Assembly: GCA_019423445.1 (NCBI GenBank)
Contig: JAHZBJ010000001.1
Coordinates: forward strand, 63,420-73,506
Direction: 5' to 3'
DNA from: Oscillospiraceae bacterium
GTDB taxonomy: Bacteria > Bacillota > Clostridia > Oscillospirales > Ruminococcaceae
DNA: 10,087 nt
Within the stretch, counting starts at the first letter, position 1. Each line of letters begins with the position of its first letter. Shown here one piece after another: positions 1-5,790 of this stretch. The notes under the pieces are model-generated. The model did not search any database, was not told the origin of the DNA, and saw only the letters and a list, made by a program, of their open reading frames with translations. Both the position numbers and the translations under genes were made by a program.

Positions 1-383
1 CTGAGGAAAGTGGTATCCAAGTGGAATACGGCAGGCTCCCGGAAAACCGCTCCCTTTCCGCCCCCATCGGGGGGAAGTGCTACATCGCTCTGGACCGGGC
101 CCTGGGGGAACACCCCCGGGAAGAACGGGTGAGCCTGGCCCACGAGCTGGGGCACTGCCTCACCGGCAGCTTTTACAACCTTTATTCCCCCCTGGACATC
201 CGGGGAAAGCATGAACATCGGGCGGATCTCTGGGCCATCCGTCAGCTGGTGCCCCAGGGGGAGCTGGAAGCGGCGGTGGCGGAAGGGCTCACCCAGCTTT
301 GGGAGCTGGCGGAGCGCTTCCAGGTGCCGGAGCCCTTTATGCGGAAAGCGGTGGAATACTACCGTTCCCTGAAGGAGCCCTAG
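1..383 (+). CDS. ImmA/IrrE-like zinc metallopeptidase (5' end outside window)
   Basis: This is the C-terminal part of a small zinc peptidase of the ImmA/IrrE (COG2856) type. The reading frame is open to the left edge (first whole codon at base 3), so the true start probably lies upstream; the GTG at 21 has no clear ribosome site and sits inside coding-like sequence. Counting from that GTG, the zinc motif HELGH is at residues 41-45 (bases 141-155), and a downstream E65-H-R-A-D segment supplies the likely third zinc ligand, as in this family. No membrane segment is visible. Family members usually cleave or inactivate a partner repressor, often an XRE regulator encoded next door and often in phage or mobile-element settings. 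The partner would be outside this window, so the target cannot be named. The family call is firm; the specific role is not. Confidence 0.85.
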   Translation, partial: EESGIQVEYGRLPENRSLSAPIGGKCYIALDRALGEHPREERVSLAHELGHCLTGSFYNLYSPLDIRGKHEHRADLWAIRQLVPQGELEAAVAEGLTQLWELAERFQVPEPFMRKAVEYYRSLKEP

Positions 384-405
384 CCTCCCGGCTGGGGCTC
401 CTTTT
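372..405 (+). terminator. Intrinsic terminator overlapping the peptidase stop codon
   Basis: The arms 372-385 and 390-403 form a 14-bp stem (one T-G wobble) around a TCCC loop, followed by a short T run (402-405). The stop codon TAG at 381-383 lies inside the left arm, so the last codons of the peptidase gene are part of the terminator. Confidence 0.8.
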
Positions 406-473
406 CCCCAATCCTTCCGGCCTTTGCGGTCCCGGCAGCCATCCGCCGGTCTCCCCTAAAAAGCGAAACCTAA

Positions 474-509
474 AAGAAAGGGCCGCCGTGAAAACGGCGG
501 CCCTTTCTT
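474..509 (-). terminator. Intrinsic terminator of the GH25 lysozyme gene
   Basis: A 16-bp perfect stem (474-489 with 494-509) closes on a GAAA-type loop on the plus strand (490-493). Read on the minus strand it lies just after the lysozyme stop at 518 and ends in a TTTCTTTT tract. It may also back up the plus-strand terminator at 372-405, since the two units converge here. Confidence 0.85.
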
Positions 510-517
510 CGGCCCAG

Positions 518-1279
518 TTACTCCTCCAATGCGGCCCGGACCCGGCGAATGGTGTCCTGGGCCGCCTGGTACTCCTTCTCCAGCTCCTGGTATTGGCGCT
601 GGAGTTTCCGGTACTCCGTTTCGGGGATACAGCCCTCCGGCTGGCCGTCCTCATCTCCAAAACCGTTGAGTCCCGCTTCCCGGATGATGGAGGGGTAATC
701 CTTTTTGCTCCGGTCCAGGTCCACCTTCCCCTGGATCCCCGCCACCTGGCCGGTGGCGCTGTACTGCCACATCCCCCAGGGACCGGTCCAACTGGTCAGG
801 GGATTCTGGTAGGCTGCCACCCAGAAGTCCCATTGGGTCAACTCATTCATGTTGAGATAGCTCTTTGCGAAATTGGCATAGGTATAGAGGGTCACATAAA
901 AGCCCATCCCCTGAAGCTCCTCCAAAAAGGCTTTGCAGATGGCGGTATTCTGTTCCGGGGTGTTCTCCAGATACTGCTGGTCCTCAAAGTCATAGGCCAC
1001 CGGGTACTCCATCTGGTAACCTGAAAGAACCGCCCCCAGCTTCCGGGCCGAGATCCGGGCTGCTTCAGGGGTCTTGTCATAGGCGTAGAGATAGACTCCC
1101 CAGGGCATGGCGGCCTCCTGGGCTCCCTGTGCGTTCTGCAAAAACCGCTGATCCAGAGTCATTCCCCCCAGATACCAGCTCCACCCCGCCCGGATCATGG
1201 CAAAGGCTTTTCCCGCCCCCTTCACCTGTTTCCAGTCCACCGTCCCCTGGTAGGACGATACATCGATTCCTTCGGTCAT
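518..1279 (-). CDS. GH25 family lysozyme (muramidase) with C-terminal coiled coil
   Basis: A 253-aa N-acetylmuramidase that should cut the MurNAc-GlcNAc bond of peptidoglycan. The GH25 barrel covers about residues 1-200: EGIDVSSYQG near the N-terminus (D6), PVAYDFED with D97 and E99 at the positions expected for the catalytic acids, and GPWGMWQYS (167-174) near the end of the barrel. A short acidic linker is followed by a charged heptad-like helix (about 220-253) likely to form a coiled coil. The chosen ATG at 1279 has AGGGGAGG 8 nt upstream; the in-frame ATG at 1312 would place that ribosome site inside the coding region. No signal peptide is visible from either start, so the enzyme would be released by a holin, by lysis or by a non-classical route, as for phage endolysins, but no other phage gene is nearby. 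It lies downstream of the blaI-like/M56-M23 pair on the same strand, separated by a strong terminator, so it is probably transcribed on its own. Confidence 0.92.
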   Translation of the reverse strand: MTEGIDVSSYQGTVDWKQVKGAGKAFAMIRAGWSWYLGGMTLDQRFLQNAQGAQEAAMPWGVYLYAYDKTPEAARISARKLGAVLSGYQMEYPVAYDFEDQQYLENTPEQNTAICKAFLEELQGMGFYVTLYTYANFAKSYLNMNELTQWDFWVAAYQNPLTSWTGPWGMWQYSATGQVAGIQGKVDLDRSKKDYPSIIREAGLNGFGDEDGQPEGCIPETEYRKLQRQYQELEKEYQAAQDTIRRVRAALEE

Positions 1280-1287
1280 CTCCTGCT

Positions 1288-1295
1288 CCTCCCCT
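1288..1295 (-). promoter_or_regulatory. Ribosome binding site that fixes the GH25 start
   Basis: AGGGGAGG on the minus strand, 8 nt before the ATG at 1279. Its position favours this start over the upstream in-frame ATG at 1312. Confidence 0.7.
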
Positions 1296-1310
1296 TTGGA
1301 TGTTTTTTCC

Positions 1311-1340
1311 ATTCTATGCCGGCGGTGGGAAAAAGGTTCC
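1311..1340 (-). promoter_or_regulatory. Possible promoter of the GH25 gene
   Basis: A TAGAAT box (1311-1316, minus strand) lies about 32 nt before the lysozyme ATG and would give a leader of about 25 nt that includes the ribosome site. The -35 region is poor for sigma-A: it reads GGAACC at an 18-nt spacing. That hexamer resembles some ECF-sigma -35 elements, but the rest of an ECF promoter is not seen. The same -10 hexamer is used in the blaI-type promoter at 3737-3765. Confidence 0.35.
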
Positions 1341-1392
1341 GGAAGGAGTTGTCATCCCTGTCCCGGCGGGGTACCCCAGGGCCTCCCCACAA

Positions 1393-1427
1393 GCAAAACC
1401 CCCGGGCGGCATACGCCGCCCGGGGGT
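1393..1427 (-). terminator. Intrinsic terminator after the M56-M23 gene
   Basis: A 13-bp perfect GC-rich stem (1398-1410 with 1415-1427) has a 4-nt loop and, on the minus strand, a TTTTGCTT tail. It lies about 40 nt past the stop of the fusion gene and separates it from the lysozyme gene. Confidence 0.85.
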
Positions 1428-1463
1428 CCAGTTCCGGCTGTCTCCTTGGGGGACAGCTTTTTC

Positions 1464-3317
1464 TTATGGGTGGGAATTCCCGATATAATCCACAGGATTC
1501 TTATTGACACCGTTAATGATGATTTCAAAGTGGCAGTGGTTGCCGGTGGCGTTGCCGGTGCGCCCCACCAGGGCGATGACATCCCCGGCTTCCACATAGT
1601 CACCTTCTGACACCAGGACGCTGCTGCAGTGGGCGTAAAGGGTCTCTACCCCATCTCCGTGCTGGATGGTGACCATTTTTCCGTAGGGCCAGATGGAAAC
1701 ATCCCGGGCGGTGGAAACAATCCCGGCAGCGGCGGCATAGATCTCGGCGCCGGCGTCGGTGGCGATATCCACCGCGCCATGGCCGTAGTACCCGTAGAAC
1801 CCGCAGGTGATGGAACCTCCGTCCACCGGCCACAGGAAGCTGCCGTCCCAGGAGAGCTGATCCTCAGGATCCTCCTCCGATTCCTGGGACGCTACCAGCT
1901 GGGGATCTTCCGGGTCCTCTCCCTCCTGGGCTGCTGTTTCCGCCTGCAGGGCCGCTTCCGCCGCAGCCGCCTGTTCCTGGGCTTCCCGAGCTTTTCTGGC
2001 CGCCTCTTCTGCCGCTGCAGCCTCCGCTGCGGCCGCTTCCTCTGCGGCCCGGTCCACCTCCGCCTGAATCTCATCGGAAAGCACCACCTGCATCTGGAGG
2101 GGCTCCTGAGGGGTCACATCGGTGGGGTTGGGCTGGGGGATGGTATCAGGCTGGGAGATCTCTTCGTTCCAAAGCTCCGGCACCTCCTCATTTCTCGTGC
2201 CGGACAACACCGGAAGGATCTCTTTTTCCGAGAAAAGCTCCTGGAATACCGGGCCCGGGTTGGCCGCTGAGGAGCAGACCACTCCCACCGCCGCTACAGT
2301 CAGTCCCAGGGCTCCCGCCACCGCCCGGTCCAGGAGGGTGGCGGACACCGGAGCCCGCAGCTGGGAAAGCCTGCGTTTCAGCTCTTTCTTATTCATGGCC
2401 AGGAAAGCGCCTCCCGAGGGGGCCAGCTTATCCTCCCGGCTCTCGCCGTTCCCCTGGGCAACGTCCAGGAGCATCCGGCCATACTGCCGCCTTCCCGAGG
2501 CGTTCATCTCCCGGGTGGTCCGGCGGTCGCAGCACAGCTCGCAGCTGCGGTCCAGATCCCGAAGGAGGATCCGAACCAGAGGATTGAACCAATGAACCGA
2601 CGCCACCACAAGGGCTGCTGCTTTGTACCACAGGTCATGATACCGGTAATGGGTCAGCTCGTGGCGGAACATCATCGCCAAACGGGCGTCGCTGTAATCC
2701 TCCCGGGGGATCACCACCCGGGCCTTCCAAAGGCCAAGGAGCAGGGGGCTCTCCACCCCGGGGCAGATTACCAGCTCCACCCTACCTTCCGGGATCCCCT
2801 GTTCCTCCAGGGCCTCCTGGAACTTCTTCTGGGCCCTGCCCTCTGGGCTGGGCGGCGCAGCGCATTTTTTCAGGGAAGCCCCCAGGCTGTGGCTGTCCAC
2901 CAACCGCACCGCCAGGGTAAACACCATTCCCAGCGCCCAGGCCCAGGCCAGCACCGGCAGAAGCTGCTCTCCCCAAGCCATCAGCCGCTCCCACAAGGTG
3001 GGAAGGGTCTGCATCGCTCCGGCGCTCTCCTGGACGGCCTGGGCCAGCTCTCCCCCGGCAGCCGCGGAGGCTCCCTGGGTGATAACGGTACCTGCGCCCT
3101 CCGCCGCAGCGGCGGCCCCGCCCGCCGTCAGGGTGGGCAGGGGCAGGGCAAAGGGCACCAGATACAGAATCAACGGCAGAATCCAGATATAATAGTTCCA
3201 GCCAATCTCAAGGCGGTCCTTCAGCACCGCCTTGGTCCCCAGCACCAGAAGCACCGCGGCGCTTCCCGCAAGGCTCAGGCAGAGGACCAGCCGGAACAGT
3301 CCTTCCAACAAAACCAT
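1464..3317 (-). CDS. M56 (BlaR1/MecR1-type) membrane peptidase fused to an M23 (LytM) peptidase domain
   Basis: A 617-aa two-peptidase protein. Membrane segments are visible at about 4-27, 42-62, 119-140 and 332-351. Between the third and fourth lies the cytoplasmic M56 zinc domain with HELTH at 219-223 and a downstream CELCCD segment (E260 the likely third ligand), as in BlaR1. After the last membrane segment comes an outside region: a Pro/Glu-rich stretch, a long Ala/Glu-rich helix (about 416-465), an acidic linker, then an M23 domain (about 490-617). The M23 zinc and catalytic residues are all present: H513 and D517 (HxxxD), H563, and H594-C-H596. Classical BlaR1 has a penicillin-binding sensor in this place; here it is absent. 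From the family, the M56 part is expected to inactivate the BlaI-type repressor encoded 3 nt upstream. The M23 part could bind or cut peptidoglycan peptides; whether it is sensor, effector or both is inference. The ribosome site GGAGGA lies within the last codons of the repressor gene, indicating translational coupling. Fusions of this kind occur in Bacillota genomes under M23/M56 names. Confidence 0.93.
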   Translation of the reverse strand: MVLLEGLFRLVLCLSLAGSAAVLLVLGTKAVLKDRLEIGWNYYIWILPLILYLVPFALPLPTLTAGGAAAAAEGAGTVITQGASAAAGGELAQAVQESAGAMQTLPTLWERLMAWGEQLLPVLAWAWALGMVFTLAVRLVDSHSLGASLKKCAAPPSPEGRAQKKFQEALEEQGIPEGRVELVICPGVESPLLLGLWKARVVIPREDYSDARLAMMFRHELTHYRYHDLWYKAAALVVASVHWFNPLVRILLRDLDRSCELCCDRRTTREMNASGRRQYGRMLLDVAQGNGESREDKLAPSGGAFLAMNKKELKRRLSQLRAPVSATLLDRAVAGALGLTVAAVGVVCSSAANPGPVFQELFSEKEILPVLSGTRNEEVPELWNEEISQPDTIPQPNPTDVTPQEPLQMQVVLSDEIQAEVDRAAEEAAAAEAAAAEEAARKAREAQEQAAAAEAALQAETAAQEGEDPEDPQLVASQESEEDPEDQLSWDGSFLWPVDGGSITCGFYGYYGHGAVDIATDAGAEIYAAAAGIVSTARDVSIWPYGKMVTIQHGDGVETLYAHCSSVLVSEGDYVEAGDVIALVGRTGNATGNHCHFEIIINGVNKNPVDYIGNSHP

Positions 3318-3320
3318 GGG

Positions 3321-3680
3321 TTATTTTCCTCCTTCGAACCAACGGCGGAGCTCCTCCAGCTCCCCGTCATCCATCTCCCCAGGGGTGCACAAAGCCGCAA
3401 AAAGGCTGCGGTAAGAGCCCCCGTGGATCTGGTTGACGAAGCTTCTGGTCTCCTCCCGGCGGTATTGCTCCCGGCTGAAAGCGGCTTCATAAAAATTCTG
3501 CCGTCCGACCTTCTTCATGGTCAGACAACCCTTTTCCTCCAGGCGGGACAAAAAGGTGAGGAGGGTAGTGGCTTTCCAGCCAGTGTCCCTAAGCCGCTCC
3601 ATAAGCCAGGCGGTGGTCACCGGGCTATTCTCCTCCCAGATCAGGTTCATAATCTTCATTTCAGAATCCGATATTTTCAT
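3321..3680 (-). CDS. BlaI/MecI/CopY-family transcriptional repressor
   Basis: A 119-aa winged-helix repressor, close to the family's usual length. The DNA-binding part is about residues 1-70, with the recognition helix region KATTLLTFLSRLEEKG (36-51) followed by a wing containing KKVGRQNFYEA; the remaining helices form the dimer domain expected in this family. The start ATG at 3680 has GGAGGAG upstream. It is the first gene of a two-gene operon with the M56-M23 protein, the standard arrangement for a BlaI-BlaR1 pair, and its own promoter carries a TACAT/ATGTA dyad, so autorepression is likely. No beta-lactamase or PBP2a gene is present in the window, so a link to beta-lactam resistance is not supported; the more likely signal concerns cell-wall state. 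The regulator family is certain; the inducer is unknown. Confidence 0.93.
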   Translation of the reverse strand: MKISDSEMKIMNLIWEENSPVTTAWLMERLRDTGWKATTLLTFLSRLEEKGCLTMKKVGRQNFYEAAFSREQYRREETRSFVNQIHGGSYRSLFAALCTPGEMDDGELEELRRWFEGGK

Positions 3681-3736
3681 CTTCCCCGTCTCCTCCGGAT
3701 GTTCTTCTACAGCGCGTGGAACATGTCACGGGTTTT

Positions 3737-3755
3737 ATTCTACATTATGTAAAAT
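3737..3755. promoter_or_regulatory. Candidate BlaI-type operator dyad
   Basis: TACAT-T-ATGTA at 3741-3751 is a perfect 5-bp-arm dyad, extending to 9-bp arms with one mismatch over 3737-3755. It covers the -10 box and part of the spacer of the operon promoter. TACA...TGTA half-sites are the known recognition pattern of BlaI/MecI repressors, so autorepression by the adjacent repressor is the natural reading. No second clear copy was seen upstream of the lysozyme gene or the small plus-strand gene. Confidence 0.65.
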
Positions 3756-3765
3756 AATTTGTCAA
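3737..3765 (-). promoter_or_regulatory. Promoter of the blaI-type/M56-M23 operon
   Basis: On the minus strand, a perfect TTGACA -35 box (3760-3765), a 17-nt spacer and a TAGAAT -10 box (3737-3742), the -10 directly preceded by TG. It lies about 57 nt upstream of the repressor ATG and points towards it. The strong match implies high activity unless repressed. Confidence 0.85.
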
Positions 3766-3893
3766 CCCCATCCAGCCCGCCGCGCCTCCTGATCCGGAAA
3801 AACTGAATTGGACAGCGGGTCTATTATCCACCTCTCAGGTGACAGGAAGGTGAACACCCTGTGAATCTTCCCCGCCGTCCAGGTCCGGGAGAA
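3766..3893. other. Central part of the divergent intergenic region
   Basis: The gap from the repressor start (3680) to the small-protein start (3998) is 317 nt. Its flanks hold the two divergent promoters. In this central part I see no gene, no ribosome site with a plausible frame and no strong terminator; only a weak imperfect hairpin around 3842-3862. Confidence 0.5.
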
Positions 3894-3921
3894 TTGACAC
3901 CGGCCCCCCTTGTGATATAAT
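3894..3921 (+). promoter_or_regulatory. Strong sigma-A promoter for the small sorting-signal protein
   Basis: A perfect TTGACA (3894-3899), a 16-nt spacer, and a perfect TATAAT (3916-3921) with an extended -10 TG at 3913-3914. Transcription would begin near 3928, giving a leader of about 70 nt before the ATG at 3998. Confidence 0.88.
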
Positions 3922-3943
3922 AGCTTAGTAACCCCATCCGTAC

Positions 3944-3968
3944 AGGGGCCCTGAACATCGGGGCCCCT
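3944..3968 (+). other. Hairpin in the 5' leader of the small-protein gene
   Basis: An 8-bp perfect stem, AGGGGCCC (3944-3951) with GGGCCCCT (3961-3968), with a 9-nt loop. It lies between promoter and ribosome site. It has no T run after it, so it looks like a leader structure (mRNA stability or pausing) rather than a terminator. Confidence 0.5.
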
Positions 3969-3997
3969 TGATTCAAGATACCGCAAGGAGTGAAACA

Positions 3998-4189
3998 ATG
4001 AAATCCATTGGAATGATTCTCGCCGCTGCAGCCGCCCTGATCCTGACGGCAGTGCCGGCCCTGGCCCAGGAGACTGTCTCCAACCCCTCCACCGGGGACA
4101 ACAGCATGGTGGGGCTGGCTCTGGCGGTGATGGGCGTCGCCGCGGTGGTTATCGTGGTGCTGCTTTTCGTCACCCGGAAGAAGAAATAA
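3998..4189 (+). CDS. 63-aa exported protein: signal peptide plus NPSTG sortase-type sorting signal
   Basis: A very small envelope protein. Residues 1-23 look like a signal peptide: K2, a hydrophobic Ala/Leu/Ile core, and an A21-L-A23 cleavage motif before Q24. NPSTGDNS follows at 29-36, then a hydrophobic stretch (37-58) and the tail TRKKK: motif, membrane helix and positive tail in the order of a sortase substrate. If both ends are processed, only about nine residues (24-32) would remain attached to the wall. The start at 3998 is set by AAGGAG 7 nt upstream; a TTG 30 nt earlier in the same frame lies in the leader hairpin and is unlikely. It follows a near-consensus promoter, so it may be highly expressed. 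Alternatively neither end is processed and it is a two-helix membrane miniprotein. No sortase gene is in the window. I do not recognise a named family. Confidence 0.8.
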   Translation: MKSIGMILAAAAALILTAVPALAQETVSNPSTGDNSMVGLALAVMGVAAVVIVVLLFVTRKKK

Positions 4190-4271
4190 CCTCCGGGAAA
4201 AGGCGCCCGGGGCCCGGCAGGGAAACCCTTTCCCAGCCCCCCGCCACACCCCAATAAGGAAGTGACATTCC

Positions 4272-5039
4272 ATGACCCAGGAGCTTCTGCCCACCTTGGC
4301 GGTGGTCTGCCCCCTGGTTTTTCTGGCCGGTTTCGTGGATTCAGTGGCGGGAGGCGGCGGCCTTATCTCACTGCCCGCTTACCTCTTCGCCGGACTGCCC
4401 ATCCACCTGGCCTACGGCACCAACAAGTTTTCCAGCGCCTGCGGCACCGCCGTGGCTACTGCCCGTTACCTCCGGGGAGGCTATATCCGCCTGCCCTTGG
4501 CTCTGATCTCGGCAGGGACCGCTCTGGCCGGCTCCTGGCTGGGGGCCCGGCTGGTGCTGGTGGCCAGCGACCGTTTCCTTCAGATCTGCCTTCTGGCGGC
4601 TCTGCCGGCGGTGGCCATCTTCCTGCTGTTCAACCGCGGCTTCGGCAAGGAGGCCCCCGCCAGGGAGCTTTCCAAAGGGAGTCTGGCTTTCCGGGGGGCC
4701 GCCATCGGCCTGGCCCTGGGAGCTTACGACGGCTTTTTCGGCCCCGGTACCGGCACCTTTCTGGCCATCGCCTTTACCGCCTTTTTGGGACTTCCCCTTA
4801 CCACCGCCACCGGCAACACCAAGGTGGTGAACCTGGCTTCCAACCTCTCCGCCCTGGCGGTATACGCCGCGGCGGGCAGCGTTCTTTTCCCCGTGGCGAT
4901 TCCGGCGGCCCTGTGCAACATCGCCGGAAGTTTTCTGGGATCCGCCCTGGCCCTGCGCCGGGGAGCCGCCTTTATCCGCCCGGTGATCCTGGCGTCGGTG
5001 GCTCTTCTCTTTGTCCATATTGCCGTAGACTTTCTCTGA
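4272..5039 (+). CDS. TSUP family (TauE/SafE) membrane exporter
   Basis: A 255-aa integral membrane protein of the TSUP/TauE-SafE family, whose members move sulfite, sulfoacetate or other small anions across the cytoplasmic membrane. The two-fold internal repeat typical of the family is clear: GFVDSVAGGGGL (20-31) with GTNK (49-52) in the first half, and GFFGPGTGTF (154-163) with GNTKVVNLASN (181-191) in the second. About eight hydrophobic segments and the length match the family. AAGGAAG lies about 9 nt before the ATG. It begins 82 nt after the small sorting-signal gene with no convincing terminator between, so both may share the strong promoter at 3894. A strong terminator follows its stop. 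The substrate cannot be told from sequence; no sulfur-metabolism gene is adjacent. Confidence 0.92.
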   Translation: MTQELLPTLAVVCPLVFLAGFVDSVAGGGGLISLPAYLFAGLPIHLAYGTNKFSSACGTAVATARYLRGGYIRLPLALISAGTALAGSWLGARLVLVASDRFLQICLLAALPAVAIFLLFNRGFGKEAPARELSKGSLAFRGAAIGLALGAYDGFFGPGTGTFLAIAFTAFLGLPLTTATGNTKVVNLASNLSALAVYAAAGSVLFPVAIPAALCNIAGSFLGSALALRRGAAFIRPVILASVALLFVHIAVDFL

Positions 5040-5059
5040 AAGTCCCTCCCAAAAAACCG

Positions 5060-5101
5060 AACCGCCCGGCGGATCCCCCAAGGATCCGCCGGGCGGTTTT
5101 T
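5060..5101. terminator. Bidirectional intrinsic terminator between TSUP and mgtC-like genes
   Basis: A 17-bp perfect stem (5060-5076 with 5082-5098) and 5-nt loop, with a T run on the plus strand (5097-5101) and an A run at 5051-5056 that gives a T run on the minus strand. It lies 20 nt after the TSUP stop and 18 nt past the mgtC-like stop, so it can serve both convergent units. Confidence 0.9.
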
Positions 5102-5118
5102 GATGCCAGCGGGAGGCT

Positions 5119-5790
5119 TCAAAGCTGGACCTCCAGCACCGAAGGATTTTCTTCCAGGCAGGCCAGGGCTCCCCGGAGGGCGGAATCCCTTCCGGCCCGG
5201 AGAGACACCTCGGCGGTGACGGAACCGCTGGGATTCCGTCTCGCTTTGAGGGAAAGGATCTCCACCCCATGGTCCAAGAGCTCCTCCTCCAGGGCCCGGA
5301 GCTTCCCCCCTTCCTCCACGGTGACGGTGATCTGCTCCGGGGCGGGGTTCTCCAGGAATGGGAAATGGCGGTGGAGGATCACCTGGATCAGCAAAATCAT
5401 CAGGGCGGCGGAGATACCCACGCCGTACATCCCCGCCCCGATGGCGATGCCCACACCGGAGGTGGCCCACACCCCCGCCGCGGTGGTAAGGCCCAGCACC
5501 GACCTGCCGTTGGCGAAGATCACCCCAGCCCCCAGGAAGTTGACGCCGGTGATAATATTGGCAGCGATCCGGGAGGCGTCCAGGGTGATGCTGTCATAGA
5601 CCACCACGTCGTAAAAGCCGTACTTGGAGACCAGCATCATCAGAGCCGAGGCCAGGGCCACAATCAGGTGGGTACGAACCCCGGCTTCCTTCATCCGGCT
5701 TTTCCGCTCATAGCCGATGACCCCGCCCAAAAGGGCCGCAAGGGCCATCCTGCCCAGGTACTCCCAGGGGAGAATCCCCAGCAAGTTCAT
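5119..5790 (-). CDS. MgtC/SapB family membrane protein
   Basis: A 223-aa protein with the MgtC signature: GYERKSRMKEAGVRTH (26-41), ITGVNFLGAGVIF (80-92) and GLTTAAGVWATSGVGIAIG (100-118), in a membrane domain with about four to five helices over residues 12-140. A soluble C-terminal domain (about 150-223) of alternating strands and helices looks like the ACT-like domain found in longer MgtC proteins. Family members in pathogens help survival at low magnesium or acid pH, partly by acting on the F-type ATP synthase; in most Clostridia the role is not known. The start at 5790 begins a native N-terminus (MNLLGI) and its ATG overlaps the TGA stop of the upstream gene as ATGA, which indicates translational coupling; purine-rich AGAGGTGGAGG lies just before it. 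The overlap makes a shared function with the upstream membrane protein likely. Confidence 0.93.
   Translation of the reverse strand: MNLLGILPWEYLGRMALAALLGGVIGYERKSRMKEAGVRTHLIVALASALMMLVSKYGFYDVVVYDSITLDASRIAANIITGVNFLGAGVIFANGRSVLGLTTAAGVWATSGVGIAIGAGMYGVGISAALMILLIQVILHRHFPFLENPAPEQITVTVEEGGKLRALEEELLDHGVEILSLKARRNPSGSVTAEVSLRAGRDSALRGALACLEENPSVLEVQL

Noticed and set aside
299..1024. 241-aa open frame on the plus strand across the GH25 gene
   Set aside because: It begins inside the peptidase gene, passes through two terminators and lies antisense to a clear GH25 gene.
1280..1312. Upstream in-frame ATG for the GH25 gene
   Set aside because: Using it would put the good ribosome site inside the coding region and overlap the possible -10 box; the ATG at 1279 starts directly at the GH25 fold.
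1464..3680. Beta-lactam resistance locus, suggested by the BlaI/BlaR1-like pair
   Set aside because: No beta-lactamase or PBP gene is present and the sensor domain of BlaR1 is replaced by M23, so a resistance role is not supported.
2592..3752. 386-aa open frame on the plus strand
   Set aside because: It is antisense to the M56-M23 and repressor genes, rich in Gln, Pro, Gly and His, with no recognisable domain or ribosome site.
4262..5599. 445-aa plus-strand frame overlapping the TSUP gene
   Set aside because: The TSUP frame has clear family motifs; the other frame is Arg/Pro/Gly-rich and crosses a strong terminator at 5060-5101.
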